Origin: Halichondria panicea
Taxonomy: Eukaryota > Porifera > Demospongiae > Suberitida > Halichondriidae
Length of the DNA: 64,000 nt
NCBI RefSeq assembly: GCF_963675165.1
Contig: NC_087380.1
Coordinates: 7,202,517-7,266,516 of the forward strand
Direction of reading: 5' to 3'
Under the pieces are notes generated by a model, which saw only the letters and a list, made by a program, of their open reading frames with translations, was not told the DNA's origin and made no database searches. Within the stretch, counting starts at the first letter, position 1; each line of letters opens with the position of its first letter. The position numbers were made by a program, and so were the translations under genes. This document shows, one piece after another, positions 1 through 10,830 of this stretch.

Positions 1-298
1 TATATTTGTGGAGACAAACAAACACGACCATTGTTCCTAGTATATACAGTGTTTAGCCAAACAAAATGCTATATAGCGTAAATATTGACTATGACATGTG
101 ACATAGTGGCACAAGGAAATAGGTGAAAACATGACATAACACGCACATGTATATACAGACGAAGAATTAATCCGATTTATATTAGGACTTACTGAGTACT
201 GTAATTATATATATATAACACCATTAGAATGTGACCCAGACATTATACACCACTGCTAACAGCAGATCTGAGCACTAGGGGGTGGAGACTATACCTAC

Positions 299-393
299 CT
301 TGTCAATGTCGCCATGTAGAAGAGAAATCCTTCCCTTGAAATATAGAAACTGGACAGACTGTGTGTGTTGTGCGTGTGTGTGTGTGTGTGCGT

Positions 394-427
<34 letters not shown>

Positions 428-3400
428 GTGCGATAGTGTATCGTTTACACATACATGTGTAGGTGTTTAACAAAAGAGAGAGAAAAAAAACACTTCCTTT
501 CGCATGTTTCACTGCCAACACAAGCTATTCAGGTTACGTACATACGAGCTGCAATGACACCACTCTCCTGTCCTGTTTATCTTGTCATATGACCAGAAGC
601 TACATCCTTTTATTCCATCCTCCAGCAGATACCAATCATAGTCTACACAGTCTACGAGCTACTTTGGTAGTACTATTGAACTAAGGGTATTTTAGGTTCA
701 CGATATCATTACACCCCGGCCTTATGATCGACATATTATTAGCATTGAAGTATAAAAGTTGATTGAACAACTATTTGAGATTGAGGGGTTGGTAATGTTG
801 TCTAGCTGAGAAAACAAAGTGTTAGGAATGTTCTTAGTCAACAACTTGCAAACGATACAAAACCACAACATACAACAAGTGGTGAGGGGAGATTTAGCGT
901 TTGGAAGGGGGTGGTTGGTTTGCGGGAAGCAAAGGCAGTATCTAAACTGTCAATAAGAGTACATCTAAGCATGTCAAGTAGAGGTGAAGGTTGAGGTGGG
1001 GGGTCGATTATGTAATGGTTGCGTGTATGCATCATTCAAGTACAATGTAAGTACATGTACATGCATGAAAAAAGATTTAATACTGACATTGATTGAGGGA
1101 GTTACCTACATGTACAATGTACCTAAGATTTGCAAAGTCAGCTTGCTTACCATGCAGTAATTAATGGCTGGTGAAGTGGGGTATACACACACTAGCTGAC
1201 ACTAATAAAAGATTAATCCACTGAACCATGGCAAAGAAACAACTGTTACAGCATTATAGTGGTGATGAGCAATAGAGGCCAGGGTGCATGTCACTAATAA
1301 AAGATTACCGGTGCCTGTTCAGTGGATCAACTGTATTATATATTATATAATGATGATGAGTATAAGGGCCAGGGTGCATACACTGGACCTAAAGTACAAG
1401 TAGTGAAATAACAATTACTTGATGGACCCACCTTTGGGTATTTTTCCAGATGAGGGTTCAATAGTCCCTCAGCGTAGTCCGGGTCCACCTCACCCACTCC
1501 TGTGTGGTGTGTGGAGTGTGTGTAGGTGGTGTGGGCGTAGGGTGTGTGTGGGGGTGTTTTTACAATAATAGTAGTACACCAAGGTTTAAATTTTGCACAA
1601 GTGGGTGACAGAACATTTTAACAGTATTTTTTTTATATATGCAGTACATAACCATCACTACTCAATTGGAACTACAATAGGGATACAAAGGATAACTTGG
1701 TCTGCATTAATCTGTGGTGTGTTGGTATTGACGGCTCTCACACACACAACAATGAACAATTGAAAAAGTGGTCCAAATTTCTGTCTTAATTGCTCTCAAA
1801 TGGTTGTCACGATAGCCTTGGAAACACGCCCACACACACCACCGCAATGCTAGGAGACCCAACCACACACAGTAGGAGGTTCAACAAGCAATCAGAGAAA
1901 TAATCTCCAGCCACTCCATATATTATTGTTGAACTTGTTTACTATAAGGCCCTGGGGGGGAAACTGGCTCATGCAAAACGCACCTGCAGACAGCACACTA
2001 GTAGTAGCTAACAGCTGGGCATAAAACCACGATTTCAAGCAGACACTAGAATTTGGCAGAGTATGCAATTCAGTAGCCCACAAAGGCGCCCGTGGAATCA
2101 GACATTCCTAATATTAGAGCCCTGAGAAGTGACCTTCCCTTTAGCGCTCAAAGCATCCCCGTTATCCACAGGAATTTAGGTCATAATTGCCAGCACTTGC
2201 CCCACCACATGTGAGGATGCATGCACACAAACAGTTTTATTGTTATGACTATGCGGGGAAGAGCTACGTTATAAACTAAATCTAATTATAATTTTCTCAT
2301 TAGCAAAATTCGGTGGATTTTGGCCACCTGTATCAAGTGACTAACATTATGGTTTACGGGGAAAGGTCAACATGTACGGGGAAAGGTCAACATGTGCTTA
2401 CCACGACATGTACACGAGAAGTACATGTATAGACATAAATAAAGGAATCAGTACAAGTTAAATGAAATTAAAGAAACAACCGATACAAAACAATTAATTT
2501 AGACACAACAACTAATGAGTGAGTACAGACACACCATACGCCCACTCAATCAACACGACCGAGTCGCTCTCCAACTCAAGACAATGTAAAATTGAATTAA
2601 TCATTCCTAAATTGGAGCCAGTGTCAAAACTGAAGCAATTTAAAGGAGGGATATCTGAACACGCGGAAGAGCTTGTTATTAAACTAACATACACACATGT
2701 ACATGTCATATATACATGTACATGTACATGTGTGTACACCACATGTCACTTACAAATTTTCTATTTGGGTTTTATTTGCCCCAAGGGATTTGTGTACTGA
2801 ATATGGTATAATTAACACATAATAAATTGCACTTTTTAGTAGGATTTCTTAATTCCCAAGTAATTAATTTGGACAGTGTATTTCCCAGAGGGGAGCTGCA
2901 TTAGGGTATAGCTAGGTGGACATGACCTGCTACTACAGTGGATGTGGTGGGGGGCCAGCTGTGAGGTGTTGTTGATGCCCTCAGGCTTAGTCAGCCAGTG
3001 TCAGTACGAAGTTGCTGACATAATACAATACAGCTGTTGTTACAAATCCAAGCATACCCAATCACAATTATGCACAAATAAGCTCATTTTGACCTAAAAA
3101 TGGAATGAAAAACAAAAACAAAAATTAATTAGCAAAGCTGCAAACAAGTGTCACAGAGTAATAACTACTAGACTATAATTAAAAAACTGTTTTTCAATAA
3201 ACCACGCATGTACGTGCGGTGTTGATGTGTACAATATTTGACAGAATGTTTTAACTATTAAGATTTTTTAACAAACTCATTAGACTGGCATTTAGTGTCA
3301 TAGTCGGTGGCTTTTGTTTGCGCTAATCTGATATGCAAGCTTGTGTATGCAGTATCACAATGTCAATATTGTGGGATAGTCATCCACACTAATCAACCAC

Positions 3401-3951
3401 TTCCTGAGCTTCTCCACTGCACAAAATGATTTGGCCCACCCAGCCTAGTGGGTTTGACAACACACTTGTGTTGGGTGATTTTTCCTGAAGCTGTCAACAA
3501 CTGCCTAGATACATGTCAATATACGTGAAATATTTCAGATTTTTCTGGTACGTAATTGAACAATTACCTGGATACAATACAATGTGTACGTGATGATATG
3601 TACACACAGGTTTCGTCATTATGAGTTATGTTGTGTAGGTCACGTACATGCATTATACAAGAGTACACGTACACCCACTCACACTGTCTTGTGGCTATGC
3701 GGACAACCGTCCTTCCTTTCTCAGTATTATACCTACCCACATGATAAGACAAAGCTCAGGAACTCTGGTGTACAGTTTACTGTGTGTGGTTGACCCACTT
3801 AACCTTTGCTGTTTGCAGCTGTATCTATAGTACTAGTACGTACAAGACTCCCTCCCACTAATTCAAGAAATACATGTATGTACATGTAGGTAGAAGCCAT
3901 AGCACGCACACACACACACACATGCACACACACACAGCACACAGCACACAC

Positions 3952-4010
<59 letters not shown>

Positions 4011-7000
4011 CACTAGACTGTAGGAGACTGTAGTACATATGTATGTCATTATCAGAGCTAGCTAGCACAAACATGACTCTAATACAGAGCTAGCTAGTAC
4101 ACTGACAGCACATGCACACATGCCATGCAGGAATGCACCGGTTGATTGAGTTGATTGATTGGATAACGAGCAGAGACCAGTTGATTGATTGGATAACGAG
4201 TGGAGACCGTGCCACTATTGTTTCTCAATTAACATGGTATTGAGAGATGCATTCCTGAAATATTGGACGTTAATTACAGCCCATCTCGCTACTTAATACG
4301 ACACACGAAGTGAAGCCAGTAGCTAATCGAGTTAACCTAAGTGGACAATGCAAGCTGCACAAAAAGGCAGCGGTTGTTGAAATTCCACACCTGCAAACAC
4401 CTGCGCTGACAAATACAGTATTAGATAGTGGAAACCAGTTAGCCCATAGGTACCCACATTTTGTCACCCTTCTCTTAGACTAGACCTGCAGCTGTGGGTT
4501 AAAACTGTCAGACTTGTTTACTGCCCTGAGGCTGTGGTCCCGGGATGCTGGGTACATAACAAACATGTCTTTGCCAGTTAGTGTGAGTATTTGTGGGTTG
4601 CTAGGAAACCCTATATATACACCGTACACAGAACAGCACAGGGATATATACAATATAACTATGGCAACATACAGTTTATATAGCACTATAATAGTATTGA
4701 GTACATGTACAGTAAGGAACATCACAAAGAGAGCTAACTATGGGAAATATAGCATCAAAGTTGGGAGACTTAAACCTGAACAAAATTCCACACATTCCGT
4801 ATCTTACAAGATCCGAAAAATACCGTGTTTAGTGATACAAGCATGTGCCTATCAGTATGTATAATTATGTGGTATAGTGTTTACTGTGCCATGCATGCTA
4901 TGAGCCCTGAGGGCAAGGAGGAGCCTTACAGAGCTATAGGTTGCCTAGACAATAGCCCAAACTGTGATAACCAGCTGCCCATTTCTCAGAAAGTAGCCTT
5001 AAAAGTACAAAAGACGGACAAAAAAAATTTTCGCTTAATCATTGAAACCTTAGGAAATCAATAGCATGCAAATGCAATACTGTGAAAATTTCACAAAATT
5101 CCAAAATAGGTATGGGATCTTAAGATACTTGTGTATGATGCGTATATTGACAGGGTGTGTCTAGCTGTGATGTCATTGTTGAGCCTACTAATGGATGCTT
5201 AAAGAGATGCCTCACAGATGTCTTAAGCACGCTCGCACCGTGTAAGCATGTTAATCATCGGAACAGAAAGTAAATAGTGGACAGCGTAAAGGTCAATAGA
5301 ACCCAGCTACCCATCGGCTTGTTTATATATTCTCTGCTTGTTAGGGCTCCACTTTTAACCTTTCAGAACAATAGGGCCATGCAGGCAGCAAGTCAGACAC
5401 AATCTACCATACCTTCCTGGCTAATTAGTTAATTTCAGTTATAGTGAAAGATTGATATGACCCTCAACCAGTCTAGACAACAAGCCCTGTTCCTAGGAGA
5501 CTATCAACACACCGCTAACACAGCGGAGACACTAACGAAACACTAATCCATGAAAACATGACCTACATATAACCTACACATACGTCTATAAGTGTATACT
5601 AGAGAGTGCACTAAAAGCCCATACCAGCTACAACAAGTACAGAGTACAAAGTACAAAGTTCAGGATGCTATGGGGATGCTTACACACTGATCAAACTGCC
5701 CACACCTATTTCATCAGACACTGTTGGTACAGGCCTACCTTCATGATTAGCCTACTACCATGGAAATAAACTCAATTAAAGAACTGCAAGCTTTGATTGA
5801 TGCAATGATATCTTGTACTACAGAGGGTGTGCGTGTACCCTCCTCCCCCCACTACCCTGCACGTACGCTAGCTACAATAGCTAGGGAACGTGTAACAGAT
5901 ACATACAACACATTATGTAACGGGTAGAGGTTGATTCCTACGGGGAATTAGCGGAGGGGGGGGGGGGGGGGGAGGCAGACAGGAAATAAGTTGCTTTGAG
6001 ACCTAATTTGCAGCTCACTTGGAAGTTTGGGGTAAATGTAAACTACTTGAGATAAGTGAGTGTTAGTTTACATAAGAACTAGCTAGCTTTGATAAAGTGG
6101 TGTACTTGTGTAAATTTTACGTTTTTTGCACTTCACTGTTTGCCCCAAACTTCAAAGCGAGCTGTTAAGACCAGGCTTCACAACAAACTTTTCCTTCAAA
6201 CAGTGTCCACCATAAAATATTAGATTCATAGGGATATCGGCGCCCCCCCATTACTCAATGTATCCAAACAATTCAGGGACTGCTTGGTATACAAACACAC
6301 AAATAGAGACGGTTAGTATCGGCCAACACAAACCAACCAATGATATAGCTTCAAAATCTGACATCGATCAATAATAGCAAGAGTCCATAATAAAAGAGAG
6401 GAGTATCAAACAAAGTATTACCTTGCATCAGATGTATTCGGAAAGTAACGTGACTTCACTATAACATACAATCAAGATTAGCAAGTCCTAGCTAACGTTA
6501 TAGCAGCAGACAAAGTACTAGTCACACGAGACAACACTAACTAGCAGCTAGCAACAACTCAAGGAACAAACAATAAATCATATTACCTGTGGAGAAGGAC
6601 AGTGCTAGCTTGCAATCCACAACTCTCTCAAAATAAGATATTAAGATACTCATCCCCAACACTCATAACCCCCTGAACTCAGTTCTTCCGTAATGCACAC
6701 CTTAATAGTTTGGGACACAGACTTTTACTTCCAGCTCTCTATAGTAACACTATACAACAGTGGAATGATGAGGGGGAGATTACTTTTGTCCCAAATATCC
6801 AGAACATAATTATAATTATAATTTAATGACAGCTAAGTACTAAAGCATGCTCATAACTATAAGCATCACTGACCCTGGGTCCCAAACATCCAGAACTTGA
6901 ATGACAGCTATTAATAGTACAGTTGAGCCTCGGTTATCCGAATCCCGGTTATCCGAATCCTCGATTATCCGAATGCTAGAGCATAGTGCAATCTGAGCAT

Positions 7001-10000
7001 GCGCAGTAGGAAATTGCCCACGTGGCTGGCAAAAAGCCAGCTTTTGATTATCCGAATATTTCACTTACCCGAATGGGCCCGGGGACAAAGGTGTTCGGAT
7101 AACCGAGGCTCAACTGTATTACAAGCATGTTCATGCTCTCATTGGACTGCCTGCCCCTGTACTGACCTAGTGTGACTGTGAGCATTGTATGGTAGAAGAG
7201 GAGGAAGGCTGTGCAGATTGGAGCTAGAGGGGGATTCCCCCCTTCACCCTCCCCCCGTATGACACCCTGCCCTGTACTGACCTAGTGTGACAGTGAGCAT
7301 TGTATGGTAGAAGAGGAGGAAGGCTGTGCAGATTGGAGCTAGTTTATCCCCCCCCCCCCCCCTGTATGACACCCTGCCCTGTACTGACCTAGTGTGACTG
7401 TGAGCATGGTATGGTAGAAGAGGAGGAAGGCTGTGCAGATTGGAGCTAGTTTACCCCCCCCCCCCCCTGTATGACACCCTGCCCTGTACTGACCTAGTGT
7501 GACAGTGAGCATTGTATGGTAGAAGAGGAGGAAGGCTGTGCAGATTGGGGCTCTGAAGGTACCACTGGTTGCTCCTCTCTCCAGCTCTGTCATTCCCAAC
7601 TCTCTGTTGCCTGAGAAACCGACAAACTCGAGCACTTTGAGGATACGACCCGGTACGAGTGAGAGGAACTGTGTGTGGGGAGTGGGTGGTGTGTGGGTGG
7701 GAGGATGTGTATGGGGTGTGCTTGTGTGTACTATAGTTTATGTGGTAGCTGTAATAAATGTTAAGACCTGTACAGCTGACTTAGTGACACCGATTAACTG
7801 TACAATAGCAAGGAGAGTGAAAGCTATTCAATGTTAATTATTCCATTACTACTGTACATGCACTGACCAGGTTGAAACTGCCCATTCCCATTCTGACACC
7901 AGAGGTGAAGTTTGCCTCCAGGCTAATCTTCTCTGTCTCACATGTCTTGAGCCATTCGTACAGGTGTCTGCAGTATATGATGGGTAAAGATCGTTATTGA
8001 AACTAGTAAATAATGCACAACCAAAAATGCATTTTGTTGCATAGGTCACCCTTTACATTACACCCTTTACATTACACAAATGTAGATATCAATAAGAGCG
8101 TTTATAATGAACGACCCTTTACCACTGGAACACACTTGCACTACTTGTTACTTATTAGTTGGTGATCTTTACCAAATACTATAAACAGGTTAAATGTTGT
8201 GCACTTACTTGTAGAGAGAGTAGCATGATCGTATTCTGAACCCTCCCTTCACAAAACTCATCAGGCTTTCGTCCTGTAGGGGCAGGGAAAATGTTAAAGC
8301 CTCTAGTAACGTTAACTTTAAGATTGAATGCATATACATCAAGATGGTGTCTTAAAATCAGAAGTTAATTTTGCTGTTTTTGACAAAATACCATGGGTTA
8401 TAATTTATATAGCCCATAGACTTTTCCCAAAAATGGAAATTATGGCCCATTCCAGATTTGAGATTTGAGCGTACCATCTGAACAGGCTCCTGTAAGCTTT
8501 CATAAATCATGAAATCGTTGAATTTGGACCACCCACACACATGTACGACCACCCACACACTTGTACGACCACCCACACACATGTACGACCATCCACACAC
8601 TTGTACGACCACCCACACACCTGTACGAATGTGAGGAAAGACAGCAACAGGTTAGCCTCGGCATAGTAGATCTCAGCGTGTAGCTCTAGGGCGGAGAAGT
8701 TGTCCATACGAGAGTTACCGAACATCCAGTTAGAGAGAGAGCTCACGATCCCCACGTTTCTACGTTGACTGGGAGGGGGGGTTAAAAGTGCAAAGTTGAC
8801 ATCTGTATTGTACCGTATTACTAGAATGTTTTGCGAGCATCAAACATACGTGAACTTTAATCACTTTGCAAAACCTAAACTAGTACTGGTAATGACACAC
8901 GATCCTCCTTGCCAGAACGCAATAGTTAGATCACCAAGGGTCAAATTGTTCTACTGATTTGGCTCATTTCATTTGTGAAGATTGGTATAATATATACGGC
9001 ATATGAGACATACCACGGTTGTCACGATCGCCATACATGTACATGCACACAATATTGAGCACAAAGCCATAATGAGCATAATCATAGTGACAGAATTATA
9101 CAGAATATACAAATGAAGTGATGATTTGTTACTGATAGCTAACTCACGCGCTGCAAAGGGCGATGGTTTTGTTTAATTCTCCAGTTGCACTTTCAATGGT
9201 CTCCTACACACAAGAGCAGGTATTGTTATCACCTCGTGTATACACACACAATGACAAGCACTTCATCACAGCCAAGGGAAAAATACCAAGTTGACAATCA
9301 GTTTAACATGACATGTACATGTGCAGTGGAAACCCTAGAGCTATAAATTGTGGTCACCATACTTTCAACCAGGCAGGCCATTTCTTTATTACTATAGAGA
9401 GAGGTTTCACAGTGTAGAGTGATTACAAGGTGTTGTTGTTATATTACATACAGACCATAGGAACAATGTTGGCCCTATAGAGTGAGTACAAAGTTCAGAG
9501 TACAGTACAGTGCATCTAAGATGTACTTACTGCATCCATGCTGAACCCAGCCTTGAGGAACATGACACTACTGAAGGCCATGGAGTGATACATACAGGTG
9601 TCCGCCCTGAGGGGGGGGGAGGGAGGGTTGATATAATAATGATAATTATTATTGTAGCGGTAGCACTACGAACCTGACATGAATAATCTGATTCTCCACA
9701 TGCAAGAAGACTATTAATAATGGTCCAGCTGAAATATTCCTCATTACTGAGGCTGAAATGTCATGCAGCTAATAGGACAAGTACATTGCCCACACGATGA
9801 TATTGCCTGCCAAAAATAGCCCTTAATATACGGCCGGCCCAGCCTGACCTATCACCAAAGGAAGCTAGCTAGTAATGAAAGAAGATTTAACAGCTTCACC
9901 ACAAAATAGGAAATGGGTATTCTTGCAACGTTCCCATTTTCCATTAAAACAGGGGAACATACCGAGGTTTCAGCATCTGTATGGCCTCATTGAACATGTT

Positions 10001-10504
10001 CTTGTTCATCATGTCCATCGCCGTTTCTATGGCAATGATGCCGGAGGCAATATCCACCTCTCCACTGTTGTACGAAGAAATAAGAATTTTAATTTCCACT
10101 CTAGTATATCGTACTTCTTCTAAATATGGCGCCGCTTACATTTTTGAGACTAAGTGTATGCACAAGGAATGAATGAATTTAATGATGGGCGACATGTCCA
10201 GGTGGCCCTATTTAGAAGAAGTACGGTACTCATAAATTGATCATTAGTTTTCAACACCATACAACACCACGGTGAGACTGTTGTTACACGTACCTCTGTA
10301 GTGTAGGTGATGGCGTGTGTGAGGAGGGGGGCGTGGCTCCAGCCTCGGCATCATGAAACTGTACGAGAGTTATATATATATATTATATATATAGCGTATG
10401 TCAACACCCAGCTGTGTAAATACAAACGATTTATGCACATAACAATACAATACCTCTAATTCTTCATCAGAGACAGATTTTGCTTCACTCTCTGTGTCAG
10501 CCAT
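299..10504 (-). CDS. TTC39: TTC39-family tetratricopeptide-repeat protein, 5' part (11 exons, continues past the left edge)
   Basis: Eleven minus-strand exons with canonical splice sites and continuous phase give 322 codons: 10454-10504 (start ATG 10502-10504), 10294-10358, 9963-10064, 9531-9606, 9148-9203, 8621-8768, 8209-8273, 7868-7967, 7494-7668, 1432-1499 and 299-358. Family hallmarks are seen in order: an acidic N-terminus, a helix with NKNMFNEAIQMLKP, MYHSMAF, ELHAEIYYAEANLLLSFL, FVKGGFRIR, then PGRILKVLEFVGFSGNREL in the 7494-7668 exon and a repeat with GRISLLHGDIDK at the left end. TTC39 proteins are about 600 residues, so roughly the C-terminal half lies outside the window. They are TPR scaffold proteins of poorly known function; TTC39B is linked to lipid metabolism in mammals. 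The gene is divergent from the b561 gene at 10831. Intron 9 is unusually long (1500-7493). The A/B/C subfamily is not resolved. Confidence 0.9.
359..425. repeat. (TG)n microsatellite
   Basis: Nearly pure TG dinucleotide tract with a few CG and GG interruptions. It abuts the acceptor of the TTC39 exon at 299-358, so it forms part of the upstream intron. Cys/Val or Thr/His ORFs across it are artefacts. Confidence 0.9.
3903..4009. repeat. (CA)n microsatellite
   Basis: A CA-dinucleotide tract interrupted by CAG units. The opposite-strand Cys/Val ORFs are translation of the repeat, not genes. Confidence 0.9.
6010..6166. mobile_element. MITE-like inverted-repeat element
   Basis: Imperfect terminal inverted repeats: GCAGCTCACTTGGAAGTTTG at the left, and the reverse complement of CCCCAAACTTCAAAGCGAGC at the right. 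A related arm occurs at about 15808-15840 in AGL intron 1. No coding capacity. Confidence 0.5.
6918..7118. mobile_element. Pogo/Tigger-like MITE with TA target duplication
   Basis: Terminal inverted repeats start CAGTTGAGCCTCGGTTATCC and end with the exact complement, and TA is present on both sides (6918-6919 and 7117-7118). The ttatccgaat motif recurs internally. The TIR sequence and TA target are typical of pogo-type Tc1/mariner elements. At 201 bp it is non-autonomous. It lies in TTC39 intron 9. Confidence 0.85.
7153..7487 (-). repeat. Three tandem partial copies of TTC39 exon 9 plus its donor
   Basis: The 3' half of the exon at 7494-7668, its GT donor and a short poly-C stretch of intron recur about every 105-115 bp: the marker actgacctag starts at 7161, 7276, 7383 and, in the true exon, 7488. 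Each extra copy keeps the codons for APICTAFLLFYHTMLTV-like residues and a splice donor. The copies lack a strong acceptor of their own, so they are probably unspliced intron sequence. Confidence 0.85.
8330..8525. repeat. Interspersed repeat (shared with 27410-27580 and 56600-56800)
   Basis: Contains aaggtgtcttaaaatcaa-like, gttccaaatttgaggtt-like and taccatttgaaagagctcc-like blocks in the same order as in AGL intron 15 and in its duplicate. More diverged relatives occur at 19831-20100 and 53789-54070. No ORF. Probably an old dispersed non-autonomous repeat. Confidence 0.6.
8526..8620 (-). repeat. 20-bp minisatellite adjoining a splice donor
   Basis: Roughly five units of gaccacccacacacatgtac and close variants, directly adjoining the TTC39 exon that ends at 8621. 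On the minus strand the unit reads GTAC-A-GTGTGTGGGTGGTC, so it appears to be an amplification of the exon/donor junction itself. Confidence 0.8.
8811..8985 (-). mobile_element. MITE fragment, 'taccgtattactagaat' family
   Basis: Begins taccgtattactagaatgtt and matches, in reverse orientation, the element at 60311-60522 (shared blocks gatgctcgcaaaac, gccagaacgcaatag, gggtcaaatt). The right end is degraded. It lies in TTC39 intron 5. Confidence 0.65.
10107..10228. mobile_element. Short MITE
   Basis: Terminal inverted repeats tatcgtacttcttctaaat on the left and the complement of atttagaagaagtacggta on the right; 122 bp, no ORF. It sits in TTC39 intron 2. Confidence 0.75.
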
Positions 10505-10830
10505 TCACAGAACTTGATGTCTAACAGTAGGAGAGGAAACAGCTTGTCGAGTCGGTAGCAACCAGGGCTAAAAGCGCTAGGGGTGCCAGGCAGGTTGTAA
10601 TTGTATTGTTTCCGAGACTGTACTTTGATACTGGTTTGCGCTAGTCTCGCGGGCCATACTCGAAAACTGGACCCGCGAGACTAGATCTAGCTTTGCATGG
10701 ACGCATTTATTTGTGAGTTAATTTGCGAGGTAGCGAACGCGTAACTGCACGAGAGCAATGCAGCTACGCCCATCTTTCTAGCATCTTTTGAGCCCCTCCC
10801 CTCTTTTTTTGACCAAGACAACCAACTGCA
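10505..10830. promoter_or_regulatory. Shared divergent promoter (TTC39 / reelin-b561 gene)
   Basis: The two start codons are 326 bp apart on opposite strands. The gap is locally CpG-rich and holds a perfect 13-bp inverted repeat, CTAGTCTCGCGGG at 10641-10653 and its complement at 10672-10684. The arm contains TCTCGCG, the core of a motif common in metazoan bidirectional promoters. No clear TATA box. The regulatory role is inferred. Confidence 0.6.

Larger units (their letters stand above)
1500..7152. other. Long TTC39 intron 9, no gene recognised
   Basis: About 5.6 kb between TTC39 exons with no exon or ORF that I can assign to a family. It contains low-complexity DNA: a (CA)n tract at 3903-4009, two direct copies of a ~33-bp motif at 4140-4208 (gattgattggataacgag core), two copies of acggggaaaggtcaacatgt at 2357-2396, a poly-G run near 5957-5972, and the inverted-repeat elements listed separately. 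Short ORFs here lack start context, family similarity and splice support. Confidence 0.6.

Noticed and set aside
4825-5064. 79-codon plus-strand ORF in the TTC39 long intron
   Set aside because: No family match, no splice or promoter support, AT-rich tail; not called as a gene.
8526-8620. Short regular repeats with constant length
   Set aside because: No spacers; the unit derives from an exon/donor junction, so not CRISPR.
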